DNA of 64,000 nucleotides from an uncultured Eubacteriales bacterium (GCA_905205065.1 CAJLCI010000010.1:1-64000); one strand, 5' to 3'; positions 22,360 through 32,466 are shown, counted from the stretch's first letter. Numbers and translations: made by a program. Notes: a model not told the origin generated them from the sequence alone.

Positions 22360-25167
22360 TCATTCTGCAATATATCCCATTGCAGGAATTGTAATATTTC
22401 CAACAGTAACATCGAAGTAGTTATAATTAAGCAAATACGACGTACCGCCTTCATATGAAACACGTACGATAGTACCGTCGTTAATCAAAAACTGCTCTGT
22501 ACGTATAGCCGACGTATTAGCGGAAGTTACTCCAAGCGACTCAAGCTCATTTTCAGTAGGAACACGATAACCCTCAAGAAATTCATGATTATCTATTCGC
22601 TTTGAAATCAAAGAGCCGAGTACACTGTTAACTTCATTGTATATAGAAACAACATCTTCACGCCAGTTATTATAATCGATTGAATAATATTTTACCAGAT
22701 CGGAATAATTCTTAAGAAGCGTTGTATTCTGATAAGAAAGAGTAAAATACGGATAAGCCCCGTTTTCTATCATCTTAAGTATCTCATAATCTGTGTCACC
22801 GGCCATGTTAGTAGGAGTACCTGCAAAGTTTACATAACCATGATATACCATTCCAAAGAAAGGAACTGCCTCGCTTGCCTTTGTAAAATGGCTGCTGTCC
22901 AGCGGCGCATTGAGAATATGGTTCGCATAAGGAATCGCATACGCGTTTCCTCCGTCAACCATAACGCTGTACTTTTCATTCATTCTTTCAAGAGTCCCCT
23001 CAATGAACTGCTTTGCGTCCTCGCGGTTATACGGATCAGAGGTGTCAAAGTCAGAATTTATATCAGAGCCCAGCGTAGATACCGAAATACCGACCGGCGT
23101 ATCTCCTATAATATCAGAGTAATCCTTGTCAAAACTTGTAAACATTTTTATAAAAGATCCAGGCGAAATACAGTTAAGAGAAGTATTCACAGTTCCCTGA
23201 ATCATAGCCGAATAGTCAAGCTTCAGGGTATAACGGCCGTCAATCGATTTAACAGCGTCCTTCTTATAAGAGAAACCGTCTAAAATTGTATTGGAATGAG
23301 AATAAGCAAAATCAAAATCCGGATAAACTCCAAATCCCTTTTCGTTTGCATATTCCGCAAGCTCTTTAAATCCAGAATCTCCTCCGACAACTTTTTCAAA
23401 ATCCACATGATACGGAACCGCCTGCGAAAGCATACCGCCTTTATTAAATCCTACCAGTCTGAAATTTATATTGGTAACACCCTGCTCGGCAAACCAATCA
23501 TACATCTCCTTTATATTGTCAAAAGTGGTAAGAGCTTTCTCAACAGTGGTCGGAAATGTCAGGAAAGTACCGGAGGTGTCAAGTTCACCAAAAGATTCAA
23601 TATAAAGCGGTATATTACCTGTATCATCCTCTACACGCTCTATTTTACCGGTTGATTCAAGATAATCGCGGTATGCTTTAGCCATACCAACATAGCTTGC
23701 CTCATAGTATTTAGTCTGAGAGCATTTTGATTCATTCTTTGCATCGTTCAGCTGAATGATCCGTATAGTATATGAACCGGTATATTTACGGTCAGATACA
23801 ACCGTCCACGTAGTATCTGCACTTACAGATATCGCATCTGCAAGACTGTATGTGTCCTTAGGCCGAGGTGAAAATGTCGTATACGCAGAATTAAACTTAT
23901 GCGTCGCATTGGCGCCGTGTTCACTGGTAATTGAGGCGAGCGATTCACCGTCTTCGACGATTGCAAAAAATCCCCGGTCTGTTTCGATTGTCTCGCTTGA
24001 GAACTGAACATTTCCGTCAACTATCGTCTGCGTTCTTTCTTCTCTGTAATAATTTTCCACCACTCCGTAGACAGGCATTCGGACAGTCTGCGAATGTGAA
24101 ACGGACGCATTCTGATACGCAAAATCCGAGCCATAAAGTTTACCGCTCAGCGTAAGCGCAGAAGTAAGATCCTCAAATCGTATAAGCGTTCCGCCTCCGT
24201 CAGGATATAATGTGTATCCGTCGTAATCCTGAGATGCCGCTCCGAAGTAAGGAAGTATTTTTATTGAATCAAGTGTAAAACGCGACTCATTAAAACGAAT
24301 TCCGTTAGCGGGAAGCCGAATCTGAAGTCCGTATTCGTCAAGATAATATTCAAGAGAAAGTCTGAACAGCGCCGGATCGTTATCCGTTCCAACATACTGA
24401 ACCTCGTCATGAATCTCTGCAAGAACTTCGTATGTAAAGTCCGGGCAGTAAAGCTTTATGTAGCTTTCAAGAATATTCATCTCGCGTTCCGTTGTGTCCG
24501 ACTGAAGTACATAAACAGCCATCTTCTCGGTTATCGGCACACGGGCATTCATCTCGCTTACCTCACTCTGCGATTTTCCTTCCGGATCCTCCAGAGTATA
24601 GAAGTTTCTTACGTAAGTAAGATGCTCCTCATTTGTAATATTGGCAAGAATAAGCTGCTCAAATTTTGTTTTTTCAATCAGCTTTGGAAGCAAACGCCTT
24701 GTCTCAAGACGTCCCATCGCATATTCTACACGAATACCGTTTTTAACGTATTTAACATTAATCTGACCCCTCGCCGCGGCTTCGGTATAGCTATACATTG
24801 TATAGGATTTACCGTTTTCCTCGTACGAAAGAATAATCTGAGATAAAAGCATACTTTTCACATCATCAGATCCTCCGCCTCCGGATTTGGAAACGTCGTA
24901 CGGATTAGTAAATGTGATAGCACCGGTTTCAGTATTTTTATAAGCAACCTCTCCGGTTACAGGTTCAAAGTAAAGCTCATATCCATACAAGCTCAGCATA
25001 AGCTCCATTGTTGCAAGCTTATCTTCCTGAGTTGCAAATTCATGATTAAAATAATCTATTGTTTCCGTCTCTTCAGCGTCATCATCAGCCGCGTAAGCAC
25101 CGAATGTAAAAGCACCCGTAACTGTAACCAACGCGAGAGCCAGACTTATTAATCTGTTTTTCTTCAT
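22360..25167 (-). CDS. Secreted DUF5696-like protein, probable glycoside-hydrolase-like fold
   Basis: A 935-residue exported protein from ATG 25167 (AAGGAGAATTATATAATG); the in-frame extension to 25284 would overlap the upstream gene and hide the signal peptide. A Sec signal peptide is clear (KKNRLISLALALVTVTGAFTFGAYAAD, cleavage near residue 26-27), with no lipobox. The middle (about 520-800) looks like a TIM-barrel glycosidase: YPDFDFAYSHSNTI and INFRLVGFNKGG with conserved acids. This matches my memory of the uncharacterised DUF5696 family, which occurs beside CUT1 importers in Clostridia; the family name is not verified. It may bind or cleave the oligosaccharide imported by the adjacent permeases. 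Catalytic residues cannot be named. Confidence 0.68.
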   Translation of the reverse strand: MKKNRLISLALALVTVTGAFTFGAYAADDDAEETETIDYFNHEFATQEDKLATMELMLSLYGYELYFEPVTGEVAYKNTETGAITFTNPYDVSKSGGGGSDDVKSMLLSQIILSYEENGKSYTMYSYTEAAARGQINVKYVKNGIRVEYAMGRLETRRLLPKLIEKTKFEQLILANITNEEHLTYVRNFYTLEDPEGKSQSEVSEMNARVPITEKMAVYVLQSDTTEREMNILESYIKLYCPDFTYEVLAEIHDEVQYVGTDNDPALFRLSLEYYLDEYGLQIRLPANGIRFNESRFTLDSIKILPYFGAASQDYDGYTLYPDGGGTLIRFEDLTSALTLSGKLYGSDFAYQNASVSHSQTVRMPVYGVVENYYREERTQTIVDGNVQFSSETIETDRGFFAIVEDGESLASITSEHGANATHKFNSAYTTFSPRPKDTYSLADAISVSADTTWTVVSDRKYTGSYTIRIIQLNDAKNESKCSQTKYYEASYVGMAKAYRDYLESTGKIERVEDDTGNIPLYIESFGELDTSGTFLTFPTTVEKALTTFDNIKEMYDWFAEQGVTNINFRLVGFNKGGMLSQAVPYHVDFEKVVGGDSGFKELAEYANEKGFGVYPDFDFAYSHSNTILDGFSYKKDAVKSIDGRYTLKLDYSAMIQGTVNTSLNCISPGSFIKMFTSFDKDYSDIIGDTPVGISVSTLGSDINSDFDTSDPYNREDAKQFIEGTLERMNEKYSVMVDGGNAYAIPYANHILNAPLDSSHFTKASEAVPFFGMVYHGYVNFAGTPTNMAGDTDYEILKMIENGAYPYFTLSYQNTTLLKNYSDLVKYYSIDYNNWREDVVSIYNEVNSVLGSLISKRIDNHEFLEGYRVPTENELESLGVTSANTSAIRTEQFLINDGTIVRVSYEGGTSYLLNYNYFDVTVGNITIPAMGYIAE

Positions 25168-25201
25168 TATATAATTCTCCTTACCGTTGTTGTTACAAAT
25201 T

Positions 25202-27340
25202 TTACATTCGGAATGAAACTTCGGTAATAATGTTAGAAACAAATCCGACAATTTTTCCGATAAGCGTTGAGAACAGAATTGCAAGAAACATAATGAATGC
25301 CATTCCTACAATAGTACCTATTACTGTCAAAATATTTTTAACAAGCTGATAGTCATGAGTAATCATAATTCCAAAGAACAGAAGCAATCCAACCCATACA
25401 TATCCGATTGTCTGAAGCATTGAAACAATTCCTGCCTCCTGCAATGTCAGAATGTGAGTAAGCAAAGTGGAGATAATAATAAACACAGGAAGAGGTGCAA
25501 GCGCATAGCCTGTTGAGATAAACACATCCTTAAAGCTTCCTTCTCCTTCAAAAAGCGTTGTCAAACACCAGTTTGACGTTACCCAAAGAAGAACCGGAAT
25601 AGCCACGCTTAAAACCTGCATAAACAGATTCGAACTTCCACCCGAGCCGAACAGATACGCACAGCCTACAGACTGATATGCAAATGCTACAATTGTCAAC
25701 ACGATAAATGTCAGGGCCGCGCGGACAGATCCTCGCTGCTCGTGCTTCAAATCCCAGAAACCGTCAAAAGGATGAAAAATCAGATGCGTAGAATACAAAA
25801 ATTCTTCCTTAAACGACTTCCTTCCCTTTTTCATTGTTGCAGCTTTGTTTATTTTTTTTGCCCACCCAAAATATTTGGCAAGAATTACACAAAAAGCAAT
25901 TACAACAACAGGCACAACAAGAGCATATTTAGAAATCCATTCCTGACGCCACATCTTAAAGCTGTTGGAATAGTTGTACGAATCGGAAGCAACCTGATAG
26001 TACTCCATCGCTTTTTGCCAGTCTCCACTTCGGAAATATGAACGTCCGATTCCGACATACGCAGTATCAAAGTTATTGTTGCGCTGAAGAATAGTTTCCC
26101 AGTCCTGTACCGCAACGCTGTACTGCCTTTCATTATTATGGCGAAGCGCAGAGATAAGTATGTCTCCGTATTCGGTACGGTTATACACGGTTATACTGCT
26201 GTCGCTTTTATCAAGAAGCAAAATTTTCGAATCCTGATAAACTATTCCGGAAACCGTGGAGAGATTTCCGAGCTGCTGTCCTTTATCTCCGAAAGCAAAA
26301 AGAAGATTTCCTTCGTCATCATATGTATATACCTTGGAACGTTTATCGTCAATAATTGACCATGTTCCTTCAGGCCCTACCGCGACATCGACAATACGGG
26401 ACACACCGGTAGCCGATGAAGAATTTCTCGCTATGGATTCAATATCGATTTCTCCGACAGGTCCGAAGAAGCCGTTCCTCGTCATAACATCTTCACCGGA
26501 GGAATTGAGCTTTTTAACCGGAGAATATGTGGAATTCCCGCTAATAGATGTAGCCTGATCTGATTCCTTAATCGAAGACGTCGTTACATATACAAATCCA
26601 TTCTCATCAATAGTAATATTGTTATACTCTGTAGATATATTTTTAGTCGTCAGCGCACGCTGCTTGGCGGTCATAAACTGACGCCATATAAGATCGATTC
26701 TGTTGACAGAAACGGTCTGAGCGCCGATAAAGTTCTGAAATGTTCCTGCGGCATCAAGAACTATAACGCCCATGTATGTAGTAGATGATACAACATATAT
26801 TCTTTCCGCATTATCTACCGCAATAGCTATCGGTTTATAAATAGAGTCTGCCGGAAAAACAGTCGATTCAGGTTCGCCGAGCTGATAAAGATACTTCCCG
26901 CTGCGGTCAAATACGACTATTCTGTTATTATTTGTATCGGCAATAAAGATTTTTTCCGACGTTACAAAAACACCCTGCGGCTCAGACAATGAATCACGTA
27001 TTCCCTCTTCGTTTATAAAATACTGAATTGTAGACTTGTACTGAAGATATTCAGAAAAAATTACAACCTTACTGTTAGAAGAATCGACAAGATAAACATT
27101 GTTTTCGTCATCAACAAAGATGTCGCTGAGAGTTCCCAAATCCGAAGGATTTAATCCCATATCTACAGCATGATACGTCTTATACGGAGTGTAAGCGTCC
27201 GGAGACGGTGTTGCAAAGCCGTCGATTCCATATGTATATGTCTGATACGATGACGCTGCATAAACCGGAAGCACCGCCGATACAAACATCAGAACAGCTA
27301 ACATAAGAAAGGCAAATCTGACATGCTTTTTCCTTTTCAT
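25202..27340 (-). CDS. Exported NHL-repeat, TPR and Yip1-like membrane protein
   Basis: A 712-residue protein with an unusual domain chain. Residues 1-29 are a signal sequence (FAFLMLAVLMFVSAVLPVYAAS). About 45-395 is a six-bladed NHL-type propeller with repeated DNNN/VDSSNSKVVIFSE-like strands (ADTNNNRIVVFDRSGKYLYQLG). About 400-445 is a TPR-like helical pair (YIAVQDW-type, then GRSYFRSGDWQKAMEYYQVA). One membrane helix follows (about 465-487), a basic cytoplasmic linker, and a five-helix Yip1-like membrane domain from about 515 to the end. It sits between two permease pairs of the same operon. I infer a surface sensor or scaffold of the uptake machine; no catalytic function is visible. Confidence 0.75.
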   Translation of the reverse strand: MKRKKHVRFAFLMLAVLMFVSAVLPVYAASSYQTYTYGIDGFATPSPDAYTPYKTYHAVDMGLNPSDLGTLSDIFVDDENNVYLVDSSNSKVVIFSEYLQYKSTIQYFINEEGIRDSLSEPQGVFVTSEKIFIADTNNNRIVVFDRSGKYLYQLGEPESTVFPADSIYKPIAIAVDNAERIYVVSSTTYMGVIVLDAAGTFQNFIGAQTVSVNRIDLIWRQFMTAKQRALTTKNISTEYNNITIDENGFVYVTTSSIKESDQATSISGNSTYSPVKKLNSSGEDVMTRNGFFGPVGEIDIESIARNSSSATGVSRIVDVAVGPEGTWSIIDDKRSKVYTYDDEGNLLFAFGDKGQQLGNLSTVSGIVYQDSKILLLDKSDSSITVYNRTEYGDILISALRHNNERQYSVAVQDWETILQRNNNFDTAYVGIGRSYFRSGDWQKAMEYYQVASDSYNYSNSFKMWRQEWISKYALVVPVVVIAFCVILAKYFGWAKKINKAATMKKGRKSFKEEFLYSTHLIFHPFDGFWDLKHEQRGSVRAALTFIVLTIVAFAYQSVGCAYLFGSGGSSNLFMQVLSVAIPVLLWVTSNWCLTTLFEGEGSFKDVFISTGYALAPLPVFIIISTLLTHILTLQEAGIVSMLQTIGYVWVGLLLFFGIMITHDYQLVKNILTVIGTIVGMAFIMFLAILFSTLIGKIVGFVSNIITEVSFRM

Positions 27341-27362
27341 ATTTAAGATTACCTTCCCTTCA

Positions 27363-28226
27363 TCAATCTTTCATACCTGATGTACCCATAGTTTCAACGA
27401 TCTGCGCCTGAGATACCACAAAGATAATAATCGGCACACTCATCGTAAGCACCGTAGCTGCGGACGCCGCACCCTGCGATACCGCAGATATAGCCGTTAT
27501 GGCGCTGTTGAACGTTTTAAGCTGCTCGCTCCATACATACGGAGAAGCTACCGAATTCCATACACTCTGAAACGTCGTAATTATAAGCGTCAGCCAAGCC
27601 GGTTTGACAAGAGGCATTACAATTCTGCCGAATATATATAACTCGCTCGCCCCGTCTATTCGCGCCGCCTCGATCATTTCATCCGATACGTTACTGTCTA
27701 TAAACTGCTTCATCAGGTAAAGACCGAGCGTAGACGCCCAGACAGGCACAATTGAAATGTAATATGTATTGAGCCATCCCAAAGCAACATAAACAACAAA
27801 GTTTGTAAGCGTCTGAACAGTAGAGGAAATCATAAGAGAATAAACGATTATATTCATTATGATTTTGTGTCCGGGAAAACGTATCTTTGAAATTGAATAT
27901 GCGCTCATCGATCCGAGTATAAGACATCCGACAGTCGCACCCACGGAAATAAGTACGGTGTTGAATATATAACGCGATATCGGAACCCATGTTGAATTTA
28001 TGTTAGTGAAAAGATCGGCAAAGTTCTTGAGCGTCGGCTTCATTACATAAAAGCGGGGAGGCGTCATGTTCAGCTCACCGAGAGGCTTCAGCGCATTAGC
28101 TATCTGATACCACAACGGCAGAAACATAAATGCTCCGAGAAGGACAAGCAATACAGTAATACCTGCATCGCCGCTTCTCGATCGGTTAAGGACAACAGAG
28201 TGTCTTCTTGTTCTCAGTTTCTTCAT
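27363..28226 (-). CDS. CUT1 carbohydrate ABC transporter permease, MalG type (first pair)
   Basis: A 287-residue permease with six membrane segments and the EAA loop EMIEAARIDGASELYIFGRI (about residues 178-197), close to consensus. The N-terminus is short and basic (KKLRTRRHSVVLNRSRSGD), then the first helix ITVLLVLLGAFMFLPLWYQI. It starts 1 nt after the stop of the MalF-type gene, so the two are co-translated as a pair. Together with the solute-binding protein it completes one importer, apart from the ATPase. Confidence 0.93.
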   Translation of the reverse strand: MKKLRTRRHSVVLNRSRSGDAGITVLLVLLGAFMFLPLWYQIANALKPLGELNMTPPRFYVMKPTLKNFADLFTNINSTWVPISRYIFNTVLISVGATVGCLILGSMSAYSISKIRFPGHKIIMNIIVYSLMISSTVQTLTNFVVYVALGWLNTYYISIVPVWASTLGLYLMKQFIDSNVSDEMIEAARIDGASELYIFGRIVMPLVKPAWLTLIITTFQSVWNSVASPYVWSEQLKTFNSAITAISAVSQGAASAATVLTMSVPIIIFVVSQAQIVETMGTSGMKD

Positions 28227-28227
28227 A

Positions 28228-29199
28228 TCACTGTCCCACCTTTGAAAGCAATTTTTGTACCGCTATATTTGAACCGATAGACAGGAAGAAGAGTACAAGA
28301 GAGATAGCGGACGCGTAACCAAATTCAAAACGGATGTTCATATACTCAGAAAGATGATGTGTCAAAGTCCATGCGCAGTAATCGACAGACGGATTTCCGC
28401 ACAACTGGTCTACAATTGCGCCAAATCCGAACGCAGCTGTAATTGCCTGCACAGCACCAAACATAAGCATGCTTTTCATACTCGGAAGCGTAATATACCA
28501 AAGCTCCTGCCAACGATTTTTAATACCGTCAACAGCTCCGGCTTCGTACAGGCGGCGGTCAACTCCCTGCAAACCCGCGATAAACGCGAGGAATGCGGTA
28601 CCGAGACTCGACCAGAGCGAAATTACAATCATTAGCGGAACAACATAGCTTGCATTCGTAAAGAACGCGATCGGCGTTGATATAAAGCCCATCTTCATAA
28701 GCCATCCGTTTACATAACCGTAAATATTACTCTGAAATAAAACTCCCCATACAAGATATGCGCTTCCAGCAATACTCGGAGAATAGAAAATTACCGTAAC
28801 AAAAGCTCTCATTCTCGGAGAAAGCTCGTTTATAAACCATGCAACAAGGAAGGAGAGCAAGTACGACGTAGGTCCTGTTGCCACGGCGAAAATCAACGTG
28901 TTTTTAAATGCGGTAATAAACAGGTCGTCATCAAGAAACATACGAATGTAGTTGTCCAAAAAGACAAACTTCGGCAGCTGCAGCATATTAAAGGATGTAA
29001 AGCTGAGAAATATAGATATAATAACCGGAACGACCGTAAAGCAGATAAACATAATAAGGAAAGGTATTACCATATAATACCCGACCTTCTGACGTTTCAT
29101 CTCATGCCACGTCCACTCCCATTTGGTCATATCTTTCTTTGTCTTTTCCGCTTTTTCCTTCACAGGCGGCTGACCTTTAACAGCAACTTGTTCTGTCAT
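28228..29199 (-). CDS. CUT1 carbohydrate ABC transporter permease, MalF type (first pair)
   Basis: A 323-residue permease of LplB/UgpA type. Residues 1-40 are charged and cytoplasmic (EKAEKTKKDMTKWEWTWHEMKRQK). Six membrane segments follow. The EAA loop reads RLYEAGAVDGIKNRWQELWY (about 215-234). An internal hairpin between this gene and the binding-protein gene (29247-29278) probably sets the relative amounts of the two proteins. The partner permease starts 1 nt downstream. Confidence 0.92.
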   Translation of the reverse strand: MTEQVAVKGQPPVKEKAEKTKKDMTKWEWTWHEMKRQKVGYYMVIPFLIMFICFTVVPVIISIFLSFTSFNMLQLPKFVFLDNYIRMFLDDDLFITAFKNTLIFAVATGPTSYLLSFLVAWFINELSPRMRAFVTVIFYSPSIAGSAYLVWGVLFQSNIYGYVNGWLMKMGFISTPIAFFTNASYVVPLMIVISLWSSLGTAFLAFIAGLQGVDRRLYEAGAVDGIKNRWQELWYITLPSMKSMLMFGAVQAITAAFGFGAIVDQLCGNPSVDYCAWTLTHHLSEYMNIRFEFGYASAISLVLFFLSIGSNIAVQKLLSKVGQ

Positions 29200-29246
29200 C
29201 AGAAAAACCTCTCATTAAAGTCTTATTGTATTTTACCTATTAAATC

Positions 29247-29278
29247 CATACTATGCCTGAAAAATCAGGCATAGTATG
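29247..29278 (-). promoter_or_regulatory. Perfect intercistronic hairpin between binding-protein and permease genes
   Basis: CATACTATGCCTGA and TCAGGCATAGTATG make a perfect 14-bp stem with an AAAA loop. No T run follows on the minus strand, so it is more likely an mRNA-stabilising or processing structure than a full terminator. In importer operons such hairpins allow a large excess of the binding protein over the permeases. Confidence 0.75.
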
Positions 29279-29284
29279 CAGACA

Positions 29285-32200
29285 TCATTCTGTATCGCCG
29301 GTATCGGTTGTTCCGGTTCCGGTTTTGGTTCCGGAATATGAGACATCGTACGCATCCATTCCGAATTCCTGACGTTTACGTGAAATCTCCCGGTTAATAT
29401 CATATATACGGTCAAGCATAGCGTTTGAAGCGTCAGCTCCCGTATTATATACTTCATAAAACGCATTCTTTACATACGTCGGCACGATATAGTGACCAGG
29501 ATATTCTGTAATACCAGCAAGCTGCTGAAGCTGCTTGGATACAGCCTTATATTCTCCGGATGTCCACGGCTGATTCAGATAGACCTCAACGTTGGCAGTA
29601 TTTACCTTCTGAGTAGGGACCGTCGCGGTTGCAATTGACTCATTTAGATATCTCTGCTGCGTGTCGGTGGAGGCATACCATCTTATATATTTCCAGCTGG
29701 ATTCAGGGTTGTTGGCTCCGCGCGGTATAATCATGCCAAGCGTAGTAACAACAGACGAATAATTAAGGCTTTGGGTTCCGTCATCGTTCTCGACAACCGT
29801 TGCAAGCATCGGTCCCATTTCCCACAGTCCGCGAAGCTCAACATAGTTCATAAGCTCATTATATATGGTAATTGAACTTGATGTCGATGTAGTAGTGGTT
29901 TCAGAACTCGATACCATGATTGCAATCTCTCCGGTTCTGAAACGCGAAGTATCCCATGAAACCGGACTTGAATACATCTGGAAAAAGCCCATATAGGATT
30001 CAAAAGCTGAAAGCGCCTCATGAGAATCGAGATTTATCCGCCAACCATCGTCCGCGTACAGATCAATGCCCTGCTGGAAAAGGAACAGCGACAATCCGTT
30101 CAGACCAGTAGGCAGTCCAACCTCTAACTTTTTGTTCTGGAGCACGCTCATTATATCGTAAAGCTCATCCCACGTTTCGGGAATCTCAAGTCCGAGCTCA
30201 GCCAGAATATCAAGCCGGTAGAACATCATCGGAAAGTCCATCGTTCTCGGTATTGCATATGTAACATCGTAAAGAGTACATGTCTTTAAAGCCGCCGGAG
30301 CAATTACCTCGCAAATTTCGTCGAAACCTTCATAATCATTAAGAGGTTCAGCCGCCGTACGCAATCCCCACGTAATAACATTTGTCGTCGCCATGTCAGG
30401 ATAAACATCAGGACCGATTCCCGCCAGCACCGCCTGTTCTATTCCCGCAGTAATAACCTTGATAGTTACTCCTATATTATACTGCGGCGTAAACGACGAG
30501 TCGATAATTCTACGTGTAATCAGCATAGTTTCGCGGTCTGAGTTTGCCCACATTGTAATGTAATCATCGTACTCTTCATTCTCTTCTTCGCGCTTAAAGC
30601 CTATCGTGGTATAATCCATAAAAAAGCTCATGACAAACGCTTTAACCTCGAACCACGCCGCTTCATTAAATGTAGCAACATTCTGCGGCGCATCTCCTTC
30701 AGTACCGAGAATTTCAAAGCAGTCCAGCTTCAGCGGCTGTGAAAGCGCAGTATACATCCAGTTTGAAAGCATTACTATATAGTTTTTAAATGCGGTAAAG
30801 TTACCTGCAATTTTATATTCGTCCTGAGACATCTGTTTAAACAGCAGTGCCGCGGTTTCAAGCGTATTGACCTGGTCTCCCTTTTCGCCTGTGATTTCAA
30901 CAAGCTCATCGACCATTTCATAAAGCCGGGCAGAACTCTTTGCCAAAGTAAGAATTGCCGAACCCGCGATACGGCTGAAACCGTAATCACGGTTAGTATC
31001 AGGAGACGGTCCTGTAATCATAAGAATCAACTGATATGCGCTGTAAAGCTCTTCAACCATATTGTCTATTTCATATACATAATCAATCATATCTCCGAGG
31101 ACTGCCTCAAAGGTTATAGTATTTTCTCCGGCTTTCAGATAGAAAAGATAATCCTGAGTGTCGTCGCCGAACACCTGAGACTGAAAGCTCGTATTATACA
31201 TAAATCTCAGTCTTTCCGCCTCATAGAACTGAACCTCATCATTAATATACACTCTTCTCGATGAAAACATACCGATCTGTGCATTCTGACGGTACCTGAC
31301 AGCTAATCTGTAAAGTCCGTCTTCCGGAACAGTTACAGTATATGTGGAAAACATATTGCATTTGTCATAGTCGAGAATGTTATATCTTATCCTCGCCGGA
31401 TCCTGAGGCTGCGTCAGCGCCGACGTTCTGTCGTTCGCCGGGAACATGCTCTGCATAGATATAGTTGTCGGCTGCTCGCCTTCTATACGTATACCCTCAT
31501 CCAAAGAAATCTCCGTCAGGCCTGCGCTTTTCCATTCCGCCAGCTTTTCTTCATAACTCGGAGCCTCTTCAAAAGGATATATGGTTATCTTTGAAATCGC
31601 CATCGGCTCACGGTTCGCGTCCAGAGTCAGCGTATGCTCTCCGGCTTCAAGATAAAATTCAAACGGATCCATTGTATATCCAACCCAGTCACGAATATAA
31701 TAATCACGCCACTGATAAACTTCGTTTCTGACAGGACGTACATCGTTTCCGTTCATATCTTTTTCAAACGTTTTATTTCCGTCATCATCGTACTGATATT
31801 CATATTCCCATGTTCTCGGAAAATAAAGATAACGGGTTTCTGAGAAAGGAAGCTTTCCGTCTATGTACAGCATGCGCTCGATTGTAGTATTAGTTCCTTT
31901 CAGGTTGTAATATTCTACGCTGATTGCATATTTGCCTGTCTTGGGAATTACAACCTTCCATGATGTCGAGCCGGTATCCGAGGTTTTTATAACGTTTGTT
32001 TTGCCTTCAAACTCGTCCAGTACCTCAACCTCCGCATCCGTCTGGGAAGCATCATAAGAGCCGCCTTCTATAACTATTGTGTCAGTTCCTCTCGGTACAT
32101 TTGCATACCTTTCGGAATACACCATATAAGAGTCGGTGTCCATAAATTTAAGCACTTCGTCTTTTGTATAGGAATATCCGAAGCCATCGGTTTCATCCGA

Positions 32201-32368
32201 CGTATCCGAAGCCGCAGATTCGCCGGTTCCGGCTCCGTCTGATGAGGTACCGTTCGCTGCAGCTCCGCCTGTATCACCGTCGGCTGCAAGTACAGGCAAT
32301 GTACTGCCGGCAAGCATCGCAGTCAAAAGAAATACAGACAGAATTCTTGTTTTCAACGATTTCTTCAT
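29285..32368 (-). CDS. Oversized extracellular solute-binding protein with N-terminal carbohydrate-binding-like modules
   Basis: A 1027-residue secreted protein, more than twice the usual 420-560 residues of a CUT1 binding protein. It starts with a Sec signal (KTRILSVFLLTAMLAGSTLPVLAAD) that lacks a lipobox cysteine. A Gly/Ser/Thr/Asp linker leads to two beta-sandwich regions, about 75-265 and 285-425, with CBM6/35-like strands (WKVVIPKTGKYAISVEYYNL; YTVTVPEDGLYRLAVRYRQ). A helical region (430-590) follows. The last ~420 residues are the binding domain (VITWGLRTAAEPL, YAIPRTMDFPMMFYRLDIL, EIPETWDELYDI). The C-terminus ends in a Thr/Gly-rich tail without an anchor. It probably captures a long or branched glycan. 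It is the first gene of the operon. Confidence 0.85.
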   Translation of the reverse strand: MKKSLKTRILSVFLLTAMLAGSTLPVLAADGDTGGAAANGTSSDGAGTGESAASDTSDETDGFGYSYTKDEVLKFMDTDSYMVYSERYANVPRGTDTIVIEGGSYDASQTDAEVEVLDEFEGKTNVIKTSDTGSTSWKVVIPKTGKYAISVEYYNLKGTNTTIERMLYIDGKLPFSETRYLYFPRTWEYEYQYDDDGNKTFEKDMNGNDVRPVRNEVYQWRDYYIRDWVGYTMDPFEFYLEAGEHTLTLDANREPMAISKITIYPFEEAPSYEEKLAEWKSAGLTEISLDEGIRIEGEQPTTISMQSMFPANDRTSALTQPQDPARIRYNILDYDKCNMFSTYTVTVPEDGLYRLAVRYRQNAQIGMFSSRRVYINDEVQFYEAERLRFMYNTSFQSQVFGDDTQDYLFYLKAGENTITFEAVLGDMIDYVYEIDNMVEELYSAYQLILMITGPSPDTNRDYGFSRIAGSAILTLAKSSARLYEMVDELVEITGEKGDQVNTLETAALLFKQMSQDEYKIAGNFTAFKNYIVMLSNWMYTALSQPLKLDCFEILGTEGDAPQNVATFNEAAWFEVKAFVMSFFMDYTTIGFKREEENEEYDDYITMWANSDRETMLITRRIIDSSFTPQYNIGVTIKVITAGIEQAVLAGIGPDVYPDMATTNVITWGLRTAAEPLNDYEGFDEICEVIAPAALKTCTLYDVTYAIPRTMDFPMMFYRLDILAELGLEIPETWDELYDIMSVLQNKKLEVGLPTGLNGLSLFLFQQGIDLYADDGWRINLDSHEALSAFESYMGFFQMYSSPVSWDTSRFRTGEIAIMVSSSETTTTSTSSSITIYNELMNYVELRGLWEMGPMLATVVENDDGTQSLNYSSVVTTLGMIIPRGANNPESSWKYIRWYASTDTQQRYLNESIATATVPTQKVNTANVEVYLNQPWTSGEYKAVSKQLQQLAGITEYPGHYIVPTYVKNAFYEVYNTGADASNAMLDRIYDINREISRKRQEFGMDAYDVSYSGTKTGTGTTDTGDTE

Positions 32369-32391
32369 GAAAAATGTTTCCTCCCGTTTTG

Positions 32392-32466
32392 TTCAATAAG
32401 GCTAAAAGCCCGTCATGAGGCGTTTCGGCAGCGGATTGCACCGTCCGTCGAAATAATGAAGCGAAG
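32392..32466 (+). repeat. Dispersed intergenic element (copy 4)
   Basis: TTCAATAAGG at 32392 and GAAATAATGAAGCGAAG from 32450, exactly 58 nt apart. The internal block AAAGCCCGTCATGA is shared with the copy at 41840. It lies on the strand opposite to the binding-protein gene, inside that gene's predicted 400-nt leader. No tandem array follows. Confidence 0.65.
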
